This document shows, piece after piece, positions 1 through 12,695 of a stretch of DNA of 64,000 bases. Numbering within the stretch: position 1 is the first letter of the stretch; the number at the start of each line of letters is the position of its first letter. The notes below the pieces were generated by a model. That model had not been told where the DNA came from. It made no database searches and worked only from the letters and a program-made list of their open reading frames with translations. The position numbers were made by a program, and so were the translations under genes. The DNA comes from Plasmodium malariae (Eukaryota; Apicomplexa; Aconoidasida; Haemosporida; Plasmodiidae): contig NC_041783.1 in NCBI RefSeq assembly GCF_900090045.1, positions 434,001 through 498,000 on the forward strand. Direction: 5' to 3'.

Positions 1-1934
1 CTAATCTATTTTATTTCTCTCTTATCCTTCCTGTTCTTTGTTTTTATCTACTTTTCCTTCATTTTTTTTGAAAAGTGAACAGTGAAAATTTCTCCTCACA
101 TATTTTCTTAATTTTATGAGCGCATTACTTATATCCGCCTTCTACCAATTGTATCTTGTTTTTATAGGAGAATAAAACAACAAGGAAAAAAAAGCTAAAG
201 AAGTAATGAACATGATAAGGGACAAACGAAAAATAAGAAAAAAAATATATATATACTACGGTGATATATGGTGTCAGGTGTTGTAAGGTACTTACGTTCA
301 TGTTATATATCCCATCTTAAGCATAATTGCTAGATGCTATAATGATAGAATTTTTACGGTATTGTTACTTCCTACTGAAGAACTCCACATGATATATGAG
401 CGTTCATAAAGTATTATTTAAAGTAGAAGAGGTGCGATCAATTATATTTCTTCTCCTCATCTTATTCGTTCACAGATTATATCGTTATCTTATACCTTCA
501 CAGATTATATCGTTATCTTATACCTTCACAGATTATATCGTTATCCTTCACAGATTATTCGTTATCTTATACCTTCACAGATTATATCGTTATCTTATAC
601 CTTCACAGATTATATCGTTATCTTATACCTTCACAGATTATATCGTTATCTTATACCTTCACAGATTATATCGTTATCTTATACCTTCACAGATTATATC
701 GTTATCTTATACCTTCACAGATTATCGTTATCTTATACCTTCACAGATTATCGTTATACCTTCACAGATTATATCGTTATCTTATACCTTCACAGATTAT
801 TTCGTTATCTTATACCTTCACAGATTATATCGTTATCTTATACCTTCACAGATTATTTCGTTATCTTATACCTTCACAGATTATCTCTTCATTTTATCTC
901 TTAATATTTTTTCGTATTTATTGTTTTAATTTTTTTTCCTTTTTTTATCTACTTTCGTTTCTCAACATTTGATGCACTCCCTCTTTGCCTTTTTTTTTTT
1001 TTTTTTTTTGTGTGTATAAATTTTTCCATTCATGGGAAGAAAACAGAAAAATTATTTTTAAAAAAATTTCCCGACTGTTTTAAGAATAAATCTCATTTCG
1101 AATTTTTAACTACATTCGGTAAGATAAATGTTAAGGCTACAGATAAATTTAGATAGTCTCCACATTTTTCTCATTATTCACTTAGTGCTCGTTGTTTCAC
1201 ACATTCATTTGTTCATATAAGTGTATATGCGTACGTACATGCATATGTACTTATTTATGTTTTTATCTATTCATTTTATTTATTTATTTTTTATATATTT
1301 TGTTTTCCCACAAGCATAGTCATTTTTTCAAAATTTTCCTTAACATACTTTAGTCAAAATTGCTTTCCCAACGGTTAGCCCTTCGCACATGAGAAGATCC
1401 ACGCTCATACAAAGTAGGTATACCCGTTCACAATTACATGCACACATACATACGCAGTACATACACACACATACGTGCATATATTCGTGCAATCTGTACG
1501 AAGGAATTGCAAGAATCATATGACCTTCAACCTAAACACGTAAGATATACAGATAAATGCGCAGAAGACCCCTGCTATCCCCTCAAAAAAAAAAAAAAAA
1601 AATACAAAATAGAACAAAGCAAAACAAAACCAAATAGCAGAAAAGACATGCCACATATTTTTTTTTTTTTTTTCTTACGTAAAAATTGAACAGTGAAATA
1701 TTGATCAAGCCCTGAAATATAGGGGTAAAATAGGTTGAGCAAAAGAAGAAAATTGTACTAAACCGAGGCAGGTATATAGGCATATATATATGTATATACA
1801 TACGTACGTGTGTACGTATGTATGTATGTTTTCCCGTGTGCACAATTTGGGCTGCCGCTCAAAGAGTAACACACGAGCGTGCAGCTAATTTTTTACGAAT
1901 GGAAGGACAAAAAATAAATATAGAGGATTAAACA
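1..1934. other. Intergenic region with no supported gene
   Basis: Very AT-rich sequence with poly-T runs (about 990-1009) and short (TG/CA)-rich stretches. The only strong structure is the 28-bp minisatellite listed separately. The frame open across that repeat codes only for repeat-derived peptide. The last few hundred bases are the likely 5' leader of the deacylase gene that starts at 1935. Confidence 0.6.
465..893. repeat. 28-bp tandem minisatellite
   Basis: About fifteen imperfect copies of a 28-bp unit of the type TTCACAGATTATATCG followed by TTATCTTATACC. Some copies are shortened (for example near 541-570 and 721-765) and some carry TTTCG instead of TATCG. The array keeps an open frame of 177 codons on the plus strand, but the peptide is a pure repeat translation, so I do not call it a gene. 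Confidence 0.9.
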
Positions 1935-2429
1935 ATGAAAGCAGTTATACAGAGGGTAAAAGGGGTAGTGTTAAGTGTAAAGGAAGAATCAGGTCAACAA
2001 CATGAGAATGAGCTGCAAATATTTAGCAAAATCAATGAAGGACTTGTATGTTTTATAGGTATTCATAAAGATGATACATGGAATGATGCATTGTACATAA
2101 TACGTAAATGCTTAAATCTACGACTATGGTCTAATCAAAATAAAAAATGGGATAAATCTGTAAAAGATTTAAACTATGAATTGTTAGTTGTATCACAGTT
2201 TACTCTTTTTGCTAATACGAAGAAAGGTAATAAACCTGATTTTCATTTAGCTAAAGAACCGAATGAAGCTCATACCTTATATAATAAAATGATTGAACAA
2301 TTTATAAAAGAATATAAAAAGGAGAAAATAAAAACAGGAAAATTTGGTCATTATATGAATATTGATATAACAAATGATGGACCCGTCACAATTTTAATTG
2401 ACAGTCATGATGTCAATTTGGAAAACTAG
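1935..2429 (+). CDS. DTD: D-aminoacyl-tRNA deacylase (DTD)
   Basis: Single-exon protein of 164 residues, the usual DTD length. DTD hydrolyses D-amino acids (and glycine mischarged on tRNA-Ala) from tRNA, so it proofreads chirality during translation in the cytosol. The family starts MKAVIQRV, as here. Both signature motifs are present: SQFTLFA at residues 87-93 and NDGPVT at 147-152. The Gly149-Pro150 pair corresponds to the cross-subunit cis Gly-Pro motif that rejects L-amino acids (family knowledge). The ATG at 1935 is chosen because the first residues already match the conserved first beta strand. It is followed about 800 bp downstream by the PCD gene on the same strand. No oddity was seen; codon use is AT-rich like its neighbours. 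Confidence 0.96.
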   Translation: MKAVIQRVKGVVLSVKEESGQQHENELQIFSKINEGLVCFIGIHKDDTWNDALYIIRKCLNLRLWSNQNKKWDKSVKDLNYELLVVSQFTLFANTKKGNKPDFHLAKEPNEAHTLYNKMIEQFIKEYKKEKIKTGKFGHYMNIDITNDGPVTILIDSHDVNLEN

Positions 2430-3225
2430 TCGCACTTAGGGATGAACCGACTACACAAGAGTGTGTTAGGTTTCCACAAAGGAAGCAAGTGCTACATACC
2501 TAAGTGCGTGTGTTTGGATGTATGCATGTATTCATATTGTTATTAATTCTTTCTAGCATTTTTAATTTTTTAATAGAGGAAAACACTACGAAGTAAAAAA
2601 TTACTTAACAATTAAGTAGTTACTCAGATATAAAAAAATTTTATTATGTTTATTTATTTATTTTTTATTATTTTATTTTACTATTTTATTTTACATTTTC
2701 ATTTTATTTTACTATTTTATTTTACATTTTCATTTTATTTTACCATTTTATTTTACATTTTCATTTTATTTCACTATTTTATTTTACATTTTCATTTTAT
2801 TTTACATTTTCATTTTATTTCACTATTTTATTTTACATTTTCATTTTATTTTACTATTTTATTTTACATTTTCATTTTATTTTACATTTTCATTTTATTT
2901 TACATTTTCATTTTATTTTACTATTTTATTTTACATTTTCATTTTATTTTACTTGCCCACAATTAAAAACTAACATTGTGCACTTGAAAAGAAGGTAATG
3001 TTACGCTCAGGCAAACGTTAAAGCGTACGCTTATGTTCGTACGTATGTTTGCATGTATGTATACGTTCGTAACAGCGCATACACTGGTTGTGTTTCCCCC
3101 CTGTTTACTACCCTATGCAAGTCGTGGCTTCACAAAAAGTAGTACACATAATTGCAAATATTTTTCAAAAGCAAAAAGGAGTATAAATTTTTTTTTTTTT
3201 TTTTTTCTGAAATATATAAGAAAGG
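2430..3225. repeat. Intergenic region with a TTTTA-rich tandem array
   Basis: The core (about 2646-2955) is a tandem array built from a 15-bp TTTTATTTTACATTT-type unit alternating with TTTTATTTTACTATT-type copies. It gives a Phe/Ile/Leu-rich open frame that I treat as repeat translation. The rest is AT-rich spacer between DTD and PCD. A poly-T run at about 3189-3206 precedes the PCD start codon. Confidence 0.8.
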
Positions 3226-3959
3226 ATGACAGTGTTTGAAAAAAGCAGAATAAATGCTTTATTACCATTATGGAATTATAAAATAAAAAGTAATTGTTAT
3301 AATTATATAGAAAGAAAAGTCATTTTCCCTTCATTTTCGAAGGTAAAAAAGGGAGAACCGAGAGCGTGCCATTGCGTAAATGCGTACATACATATATGTA
3401 AGTGTTAGTATAACTGTAATTGTGCGTGAATGTGCACAAACACATGTAATTGAATTATGCTTGACCAAGTCAGGATCGTATTTTCCCTTTTTTCTCATTT
3501 AGATTCTAGTGTATTATTTCTACCATCTCAATTTTGTGCCACTCATTTGAATGCACAGTTTTACGTTTTACCATTATCCTTTTCCCCTTCCGTGTGTGTA
3601 TCATTTTATCTACTGTTTGTTACGTCATTATTCACTCCATTCGTTATGTTATTCTTCCGATCATATCCTTGATGTTCTGTTATTACGCTACCACCCTCTA
3701 CCTCCCCAGGAAATGCTCAAAATTCATTATTTTAATCATTACATTTTACATCCTTTCTTAGGCATGGCAGTTTATGAATGATATACGCGAGCAAAATGAA
3801 AAGATGAATCATCATTGTAAATACGTAAACAATTATACGAAAGTGAAGATAAAAATATATACACACACAACAAAGGATGTAACAGATAAAGATGTACAAC
3901 TTGCTATTATTATTGATAGCACATTAAAGCAGTATGACCATAAAATAATGAAAAAATAA
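3226..3959 (+). CDS. PCD: Pterin-4a-carbinolamine dehydratase (PCD/DCoH), two exons
   Basis: Joined exons 3226..3342 and 3762..3959 encode 104 residues, the normal PCD length. The intron (3343-3761) is GT-AG and phase 0; neither exon alone is recognisable at a glance. PCD dehydrates 4a-hydroxytetrahydrobiopterin in pterin recycling and in animals also acts as the HNF1 dimerisation cofactor. Family signatures: AWQFMNDI at the start of exon 2, then the EKMNHH catalytic His pair, YTKVKIKIYTH containing the third active-site His, and VTDKDVQLA near the C-terminus. The usual Pro after NHH is replaced by Cys. The acceptor TTCTTAG/GCATGG is unambiguous because it restores the conserved Trp. Plasmodium is thought to lack biopterin-dependent aromatic amino-acid hydroxylases, so the physiological substrate is unclear. 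Confidence 0.93.
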
Positions 3960-4234
3960 AAAAAGAAAAAGAAATATATCAATGATGAGCGGAGGAAGAA
4001 GTTATCCTATCGATGTGTTGTAAACGTACGTCCACCACACAGTTGTATATAATATTTTTATAACATTTTTTAAAAATAAAATTAAAAAAAAAATATATTT
4101 TTTTTTCAAACTATATATCATTTCATCTTTCCATTACCATTGATTGCCTTTTAGTTGTTACTTCAAACAGAGGTAAGTGCTTTTTTCGAATATATAATTT
4201 TATATTAATACATATATGTGCATATACGTGTGCT

Positions 4235-4345
4235 TGGACATGCGCATGTGTATATGTATAAGCTTGGCCATGTGCATGTGTATATGTATAAGCTTGGCCA
4301 TGTGCATGTGTATATGTATAAGCTTGGCCATGTACATATGTATAT
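4235..4345. repeat. 30-bp tandem repeat
   Basis: Just over three copies of a 30-bp unit beginning CTTGGCCATGTGCATGTG and ending GTATATGTATAAG. The open minus-strand frame across it (HAHGQAYTYT repeats) is a repeat artefact. Confidence 0.85.
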
Positions 4346-4852
4346 AGGCTTGTGCATGTAAACGTAATTATGTATCTACGAATAAATGGAGGACACACTC
4401 GCATACTTTCCTCAAACGAATGGTCCCTAACCCCTTCACAAAATATATATTAGACAAATTGATAATAAGAAGAAACCATGTATTTGCCTTTGTTTTATCA
4501 ACTTTATTTAAATGAAGAAAGGAAAAAAAAAATCAAATATGGTAAGAAGCTTTAAAGAACTGTACCTTTCTTTTCTTATTTTATTGTGTTCATATAAATA
4601 TTACCTTCAATTTAGAACAGCTTCATTTACACACATGACCTTTTACTTCAATATTTTAATTTTGAAAAATAGGCGAACAAAATATTTAATGGAAGTATGT
4701 ACAATGCAGCACTTCAGTAGTATAAATATAATTGCCTTTGAACAAGTGTATGCTTAATAATCTACTTTTTACTTTTGTGCACTTACTTTTGTCCATATTG
4801 AAATGAATTAGTAACAATAGAAACGTAATTATGCAGTTACTAACGCACACTG

Positions 4853-4970
4853 GTTCGTCAATTCGTCAATTTGTCAGTTCGTCAATTCGTCAATTCGTCA
4901 GTTCGTCGATTCGTCGGTTCGTCGGATCGTCGGTTCTTCAGTTTGTCCGATCGTCCGGTCGTCTTATCGC
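4853..4970. repeat. 8-bp TTCGTCAA-type tandem array
   Basis: Degenerating array of an 8-bp unit (TTCGTCAA, TTCGTCAG, TTCGTCGG). Copies diverge gradually from left to right (GTCAA to GTCGG to GTCCG), which suggests directional decay of a slippage array. Confidence 0.8.
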
Positions 4971-5479
4971 CTGCTTACTCGTAACACCTGTACATACTGT
5001 TCCTCACATAATGTAAAAGGTTATGTATTGTATATATAACATGTTCGTTCATTTTTCTTTTTCAGTTAATAAATTAAGAAGGAAGAGAAAACGCAGTTAC
5101 GCTCAGGAAGGGAAGGGAGCAATTGCAACGAATATCAAGTCTTGAAAAAGGAACAGTTCTCATACATTTACGAATAAGATATATACATATATATATACAC
5201 ACATATATATACGTGTATGTGTAAGTAACATTATAATTTAAGAAAATAAAAACAGAGAAGGGTTAATAATTTATTTTTTGTATTATTTTTTCATTATTCC
5301 ATTATTATTTATTATTATTTTTTTTTTTTAAATAAAGTTGGTGCTCTCTTTACAATTTTGTATTATGCCCGTATTAAAGGAGGTTTACATTTATTCTACA
5401 AAAAATTGTAAATTCAAATCTTTCTTTACGGTAGTAATTTATTTCACATGAGAAACGAGTATTTTATCCTTGTATTTCA

Positions 5480-5481
<2 letters not shown>

Positions 5482-5534
<53 letters not shown>
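5482..5534. repeat. (TA)n microsatellite
   Basis: Uninterrupted (TA)n of roughly 26 copies, followed directly by poly-T. Confidence 0.95.
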
Positions 5535-5549
<15 letters not shown>

Positions 5550-5694
5550 ATTATTAATTTTAATTATACTTATAAGCATTATTTGATCATTAAAAAATAT
5601 TCGCATGGATTCCACGAATTTATTTCCTCCAAAATGCATTAACTGAAGTAACCAAACTGTGCATAAAAAAATTTATGCACATGTACATAAATAC

Positions 5695-5810
5695 AAATAC
5701 GTACAAATACGTACAAATACGTACAAATACGTACAAATACGTACAAATACGTACAAATACGTATAAATACGTACAAATACGTACAAATACGTACAAATAC
5801 ATACAAATAT
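5695..5810. repeat. 10-bp GTACAAATAC tandem array
   Basis: About eleven copies of the 10-bp unit GTACAAATAC, with occasional GTATAAATAC. It is open in several frames on both strands because the unit contains no stop codon. Confidence 0.92.
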
Positions 5811-6696
5811 ATATATTACTTATCCAGTACATGCCTGTATGCATATTTGTATGCTTTTTGTGATTACTACAGTGCAATTATTTTTATTATTATTATTTTT
5901 TTTTTTTCTTTTTGACTAATTTCATATTTTATTATCTTTTGTAGATACGACTTACTTTATCATTATGTCATCATGTATAATTAATTTTTTTTTTTATAAA
6001 ATGTTAACATAGCATTGTTTCTTAACAGTTTTAAATTCTCATTTTTGAAAAGTGTCAATCTTTATTTTATATATAAAAAAAAAATTTTTAAGCTTAGAGT
6101 ACAAAGTAGGGAAGTAAGAAAAAATATATAAAATAAGGTTAATCATTTTGCTTTACATATACGTAAGCCCATATATATATATAAACATACATACGTCCTT
6201 ACATTCGTACATACCTACGTATTTTATGTACATGTATGCATATATGTATGAATATACCTTTGTCACATTACCTGTAACGAGGGAAAAAAATACAAGGATT
6301 GTTCATTACATGTATATTTGATTTTGCCAAATACATACTTATGTATACTTATGTAATGTACGTATATGTACATTTATGTATATGTATGTATATATTTACA
6401 AAATTGAACGAGCGATATTACAAAAGAGTAGATATGTAATAGTAAACAACAGTTCGTAGAAGAAAGTACATATATAAAAGAGAGTATTTTTAAAGAGAAA
6501 TATTTATTAAAATTGTATATATGTATGTTTGTACGTATATAAGTATATTTTTATACATTTTTGAGCCCTCTTTTCTATGTTTTTTAATTTATATTCTCTT
6601 GTTTAGTATTGCATGAATTGCTTTTTTCTCCGCGTAGCAATATACCATGTACTACGTATACGCATTATTTTTGTGCGCTTATGTTATCCACATATA

Positions 6697-6751
<55 letters not shown>

Positions 6752-6880
6752 AATACACAAATACACAAATACACAAATACACAAATACACAAATACACAA
6801 ATACACAAATACACAATACACAAATACACAGATACACAAATACACAAATACACAAATACACAAATACACAAATACACGTA
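6697..6880. repeat. (TA)n followed by 8-bp ACAAATAC array
   Basis: (TA)n at about 6697-6749 runs straight into some fifteen copies of the 8-bp unit ACAAATAC (about 6750-6880), with one shortened copy near 6814. It lies 200 bp upstream of the CK2 alpha start codon, within its likely 5' leader or promoter. Confidence 0.92.
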
Positions 6881-7073
6881 TACACATATACACATATACA
6901 TACATACATACGTACGTACAAATATTAACCCATACATACATATATATATGTATACGTATACACCTACATACACCTACATACATACATATATATATGTGTG
7001 CATTTATATACACATACATGCATATGTATGTACACATATATATATATATATATAAGAAAAAAAAAGGCAAATA

Positions 7074-8081
7074 ATGTCAGCTAGCTCTATTAACAAGAGA
7101 ATATATATTCCAAAATTTTACGCCGATGTTAACATTCATAAGCCTAAAGAATATTATGATTATGATAATTTAGAATTGCAATGGAATAAACCTAATAGAT
7201 ATGAAATAATGAAAAAGATAGGAAGAGGAAAATATAGTGAAGTGTTTAATGGGTATGATACCGAATTTAATAGACCATGTGCAATAAAAGTATTGAAACC
7301 TGTAAAAAAAAAAAAAATAAAAAGAGAAATAAAAATTTTACAAAATTTGCATGGAGGACCAAATATAATAAAATTATTGGACATAGTAAAAGATCCTGTA
7401 ACCAAAACACCATCCTTAATTTTTGAATATATTAACAACATTGATTTTAAAACTCTATATCCTAAATTTACTGATAAAGATATACGTTATTATATCTATC
7501 AAATTTTGAAAGCACTTGATTATTGTCATAGTCAGGGAATTATGCATAGAGATGTTAAACCACATAATATTATGATTGATCATGAAAATAAACAAATAAG
7601 ATTAATAGACTGGGGACTAGCAGAATTTTATCATCCAGGTCAAGAGTATAATGTTCGCGTTGCTAGTAGGTATTATAAAGGACCTGAACTTTTAATAGAT
7701 CTTCAGTTATATGATTATTCTTTAGACATATGGAGCCTTGGTTGCATGCTAGCTGGTATGATTTTTAAGAAAGAACCCTTTTTTTGTGGACATGATAATT
7801 ATGACCAGCTTGTTAAAATTGCAAAGGTACTTGGTACAGATGATCTACATGCATATCTAAAAAAATATAATATTAAACTTAAACCACATTACCTGAACAT
7901 ATTAGGTGAATATGAAAGAAAACCATGGTCCCATTTTCTAACACAATCAAATATTGATATAGCAAAAGATGAAGTTATTGACCTAATTGACAAAATGTTA
8001 ATATATGATCATGCAAAGAGAATAGCCCCAAAGGAGGCCATGGAACATCCTTACTTTAGTGAAGTAAGGGAGGATTCATGA
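7074..8081 (+). CDS. CK2alpha: Casein kinase 2 alpha (catalytic) subunit
   Basis: Single-exon 335-residue Ser/Thr kinase of full family length. Kinase landmarks: Gly-rich loop GRGKYSEVF at 50-58, catalytic Lys72 in [18 protein letters not shown] (the Lys-rich substrate and nuclear-localisation patch typical of CK2 follows), [13 protein letters not shown] with catalytic Asp160 and Asn165, the CK2-specific DWG (179-181) in place of DFG, and [13 protein letters not shown] in the P+1 loop. CK2 phosphorylates acidic Ser/Thr sites in nucleus and cytoplasm. In P. falciparum it pairs with two beta subunits and is essential for blood stages (literature recall). The start ATG at 7074 follows a poly-A stretch and gives the conserved [10 protein letters not shown] segment. 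It has no intron, unlike most neighbours. Confidence 0.98.
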   Translation: MSASSINKRIYIPKFYADVNIHKPKEYYDYDNLELQWNKPNRYEIMKKIGRGKYSEVFNGYDTEFNRPCAIKVLKPVKKKKIKREIKILQNLHGGPNIIKLLDIVKDPVTKTPSLIFEYINNIDFKTLYPKFTDKDIRYYIYQILKALDYCHSQGIMHRDVKPHNIMIDHENKQIRLIDWGLAEFYHPGQEYNVRVASRYYKGPELLIDLQLYDYSLDIWSLGCMLAGMIFKKEPFFCGHDNYDQLVKIAKVLGTDDLHAYLKKYNIKLKPHYLNILGEYERKPWSHFLTQSNIDIAKDEVIDLIDKMLIYDHAKRIAPKEAMEHPYFSEVREDS

Positions 8082-9959
8082 AAATTTTGTGCACCCTTTA
8101 GCTAGTTAGTGAACACATGTACAATTCACCCGCGTACACGTCAAACACAATTGTGTACTTGCATGTATAGCATAAACATGCACTCCTGTGGATATACTTG
8201 AAATTAGTCCCCCTTGCTCATTACATTTTTGTAGATTAATTTTTATATGAAATTAAATTTTTTTCATTTACATTCAATTTGTGTATTTTTTTTTTTTTTT
8301 TTTTACCCATTATGTTTATTACATACGCATTGTTTATTTATTTATTTTTTTTTTTTCAATACAAACCATTTAATTAAGGTGCATCTATCAATTTATCTAT
8401 CTATCTATCTATCCATATATATATATATATCGGTGTATCTTTACATACCTATATGCATACGTGAATATGCCTATATGTGTGCTTGGGTATTTGCGTAAGC
8501 GTACATTTCCATTTTATAAGCATTCCTTTTTGCCCTATTTTAACTGTTGTTAAATTGTTAAAATGCATTTTTTAAAATTGTCGTAGACTTTATTAAAATA
8601 ATATTGTGCAAATATTTTTGGATTTCTTAACATTAAAACATTCTTGTTTATACATCCACAAAAAATTAAATCCGTATATATTTATTTATTTTTTATTTTT
8701 TTACTTACTAAATGAATTAGAGAAGATGGAAAAACAAAAAAAAAAAAAAAATTGAAAACAGAAAAAACAGAAGAAACAGAAAAAACAGAATAAAAACATT
8801 GTTGTAGAAATGTATTATACTTTTTTTTGTCCGTAATACAAAATTGGCCAACATGATAGTAATTGACCTTTGCATATATAATATGTATTTATGTATATGT
8901 ATGTATATGTTAGTATACATTTGTGTGTACATTTTAATTATTCATTTTCCCTCGAACTTGTACGCTTATATTTTTTCATACCCACTTTTTAAGATTCAAT
9001 TCTTCATCTTTTTTTATTATTCCGAATTTGTGATAAAATATATATATGGACAATTAAGATTTTTTATTAATCTTAAAAAGTTGTACCCCTTTTTTTTTTT
9101 TTTTTTCATTTTCCTTTTGGGAACTTGTTACATTTGTTGAACAAGAGAAATGGGAAGAGGAAGAAAAAAACTAGAAAAATAAATGTAAAGAAAAATAAAA
9201 GGAAAATTGACATACGGAAAAGTAAAAACAAGAGTAAGACCTTGTGGACATCATCTAATAGTGATATAAAAATAGCGTATCAATAATATATCAGTTATAA
9301 TTAATTTCAAAATTTCTTAAATAATAATTGGAATACATTTGCACTTAATTTATTAAACGATGAAATTATTATTCTTAATTGGAACTATAATAAAAAATAA
9401 TAACGAATTTTACACATAGGAAAAAAACATTTTTTAACTGTGGACCAAAATTTCCTTTTTTTTTTTTTTTTTTTTTGCGTATTTTACGTGTTTAATTACA
9501 TTGTGATATCCTTAGAAATACAATTTTTTGGTACTTTGTATTTATTATATAATGCACAAATTCTTGTAAATCAAAGAAAAAGAAAATTGCTCTGACGTGA
9601 AGCAGTACAGGATGTACATAAATTTACCAGTAATATATTTCTTCCATGTGATGAAAAAATATTAATTTGTTATTTAATTATCTTAATTAAATTAAATTTA
9701 ATTTTATTTAATATTTTTAATTTCTTTCCTTTTCTTTCTTTTCCTACATTACATTTAATTAAATTGAGTACATCTAAAAATTAGTAAGCATACACCTCAT
9801 TTCATACGGACACAACGAAATGTACTTTAAAAAAAAATAAGATATAATTTTTATGAACCGTTAATAATTTTTCTTTTTTATTTTCATTTGTTAAGATTTA
9901 CCGAGCGATTATGTCATTTTACTATAATTTTTATATTAAAATAAATGAGAGATTTTAAT
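8082..9959. other. Intergenic spacer, nothing assigned
   Basis: AT-rich spacer with poly-T runs at about 8286-8304, 9091-9106 and 9457-9476 and a short CTAT repeat near 8393-8412. The open frames in this stretch are short, hydrophobic and homopolymer-driven. No gene, RNA or repeat array beyond this is supported. Confidence 0.6.
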
Positions 9960-11585
9960 ATGAAAAATTTATGTTTCTCCTTAAAGGTATTAAAAATATA
10001 TAGAGATTTATCACATTTACATGTAACTGTGAAAAACAGAAAAATAATATTTTTCTAGAAGACATAATATAACTGTGTGTCAAATTAATGTGTAGATATC
10101 TACATGTTTTTAAATATATTTTATAATAATGAAGAAGAGATAGCAGAAAATGAAGCTACCTTTTAGCACACTCATAAATATTGTTTTTATGCATCATTGT
10201 ACATATAAATTTACACACACATACACACATATACACCAGCACACATTCTTGCTTATGTTAATGGTGGAAAATATTTTATATTATTTTATATTATTTTGCA
10301 TATAAATTAATTCTTAGGGAAGAAATTATTCTGCAACAAGTAAGGTGTTTATTGACAAAAATACAACGGTAATATGCCAAGGGATTACTGGGAAACAGGT
10401 ATTAAAATTAATTTTTTTTTTTTTTTCCAGCTTTGCCTGTTCATAATTTTTTAGGAATCATAGGACATATTCATAATAAATTTGCATTTATTCTGAACGG
10501 TTCATAATATAATTTAATTGAGTGAAACATATTTTTGCCGATAACATAATTTTGTCTCCCGCAACGTATTTTAATTACTTGTATATTAGCTCAAACTTGT
10601 TTTTCTTCATTTTGTGCCTTTCTCCATTTTTATTATTCTTAATTTGTCTTTATTTCATATAATTCCCCTAATATTCTCTATTAATTGCTGTTTGTACACT
10701 GTATATTTTGACAATTTTTTGTAGGGAAGTTTTCACACTACAGAAGCCTTAAAGTATGGAACAAAAGTCGTAGGAGGAGTAAACCCTAGGAAAAAAGGGA
10801 CATTATGGACAAGTAATGATAACAAATATACATTACCAGTTTTTGGATCAACTCTTGAAGCTAAGGAAAAAACGAACTGCTATGCATCAGTTATATATGT
10901 TCCTCCAGAGCACGCAAAAAATGCAATAATTGAATCAATTGAGTCAGAAATTTCTTTAATTGTATGTATAACAGAAGGGATATGTCAACATGATATGTTA
11001 CAAGTTAAGTCTTGCCTGAACATGTCAAAAAAGAGTACCTTAATTGGTCCTAATTGTCCAGGTGTTATAAAACCAGGGGAATGTAAAATTGGAATTATGC
11101 CTTCACATATTCATAAAAAAGGATGTGTTGGTATTGTAAGTAGAAGTGGTACATTAACATATGAAGGAGTAAATCAAACCACAAAAGTTGGCCTAGGTCA
11201 ATCTACGTGTGTAGGTATAGGGGGAGATCCATTTCATGGTACGAATTTTATTGATTGTATTAAATTATTTTTAGAAGATGATCAAACAAAATGTATTTTA
11301 TTAATTGGTGAAATTGGGGGAAATGCAGAAGAGCAAGTAGCTGAGTGGTTAATACAAAATAATGTTGATTGTGAAAAAAAAAAAAAAAAACCTGTTTTTG
11401 CATTCATAGCTGGAAAATGTGCACCTCCAGGGAAAAGAATGGGCCATGCAGGTGCTTTAATTAGTGGTGGGAAAGGAACAGCAGATGAAAAATTGAAGGC
11501 TCTAAAAAGTGCAGGTGTTCATACTATTATTAATCCTACACAAATGGGTCATGAAATATATTCCATAATGAAAAATCTTACGTAA
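9960..11585 (+). CDS. SCSalpha: Succinyl-CoA ligase alpha subunit, three exons
   Basis: Exons: a first exon from 9960, then 10318..10398 and 10725..11585. Exon 1 could end at 9986 (MKNLCFSLK) or at 10022. Both are phase 0, giving 322 or 334 residues, and both yield a basic, hydrophobic mitochondrial-type leader. The enzyme forms succinate and ATP or GTP from succinyl-CoA in the TCA cycle. Exon 2 carries the CoA-binding start [10 protein letters not shown], which continues in exon 3 as [21 protein letters not shown]. Exon 3 also has [43 protein letters not shown] and [18 protein letters not shown] with the active-site phosphohistidine. An in-frame poly-A run gives [12 protein letters not shown], a likely slippage site. 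Exons 2 and 3 are secure; the exon 1 donor is uncertain. Confidence 0.92.
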
Positions 11586-12340
11586 TTAATTACGTAAGAG
11601 TAACAGAAAAATTTGCTAAAGTTTTATTATATACTTTATGATTTTTCACACTTACATGTACACAAAATTTTTTTATAAAACTTCCATTTGTTTTACGAAT
11701 AGTGAACATCCCTGAAAATATTATTGCTGTGTGTTTCGCCATCATTTATATATACGTCCATATGTACATATATGATCATAATTCAAAAGTATATGCGCTA
11801 ATAAGTATGTAGTGCTGATCTAGTGCTATTGTTACGCATGGTACAGATATATTTTTTTATTAGTTATACATGTGTGGACATGTGTACAGAATTTATCTCC
11901 TTTTTTTTTTTTTTTTTTTCTTTTTTATTATTATCCCTTTTAAATACAAGATTATAATTGCATTTTATTTCGTAACATCATAACAGCCTAACTCTTATTT
12001 GTAAATCATATTTGAAAATATTGTGCTAGCCGCAATACATAAAAATTTTTAACTGTATAATGTGCACATGTGCGTAATGTATGTACATATATATATCAAG
12101 TGTTTCATGTGTAATTACAAATTATTTATGGCACATTTTAGTATGAAAAGGCCTAAAAATTTAAAGGTGTATATATGTATATATATATATATATGTATAT
12201 GCAAGGAATAAAAAAATGAAGCTATATTTATGTTGCACATAATTAAGCAGAGTATTTTTTTTTTTTTTTTCTTTTATTGGAAATGGCTTAAAAATATTGT
12301 TTATAGAGTAAACTCAGAATTTTAATAAATAAATAAATAA

Positions 12341-12381
<41 letters not shown>

Positions 12382-12646
12382 GTCCAATTTTTGCATCTAT
12401 GGCTATTTCTTTACGCTTTGCGCTACGTACACATTTCCTGCATTTTCCTTGCCAATTGCCCATTCACAAATTTCGAAAATGTATATATGAATATATATGT
12501 ATAAAAATTAAAAGAAATGATGCATAGTATTTTTACTTTTACTGCTTATTTAATGAGACATATATAAAGCATATATTTTTTGACTTTTTTCTTTTTTAGT
12601 AAATTCGCACTGTTTGGAAAAAGTAAAAGATGATAAACGCATAAGT

Positions 12647-12695
<49 letters not shown>

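Larger units (their letters stand above)
3960..7073. other. 3.1-kb intergenic region, no gene supported
   Basis: Between PCD and CK2 alpha I see only AT-rich spacer and short tandem arrays (listed separately). Open frames at 4512-4757 and elsewhere have no start context, no domain and a composition that simply mirrors the DNA. The last few hundred bases are the likely CK2 alpha 5' leader and promoter region. No motif could be assigned. Confidence 0.55.

Noticed and set aside
396..929. 177-codon plus-strand open frame
   Set aside because: It is the translation of the 28-bp minisatellite; no domain and no coding flanks.
6609..7074. Several overlapping open frames on both strands upstream of CK2 alpha
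   Set aside because: All derive from (TA)n and the 8-bp array, which lack stop codons in most frames; they cannot all be genes and none has coding-like sequence.
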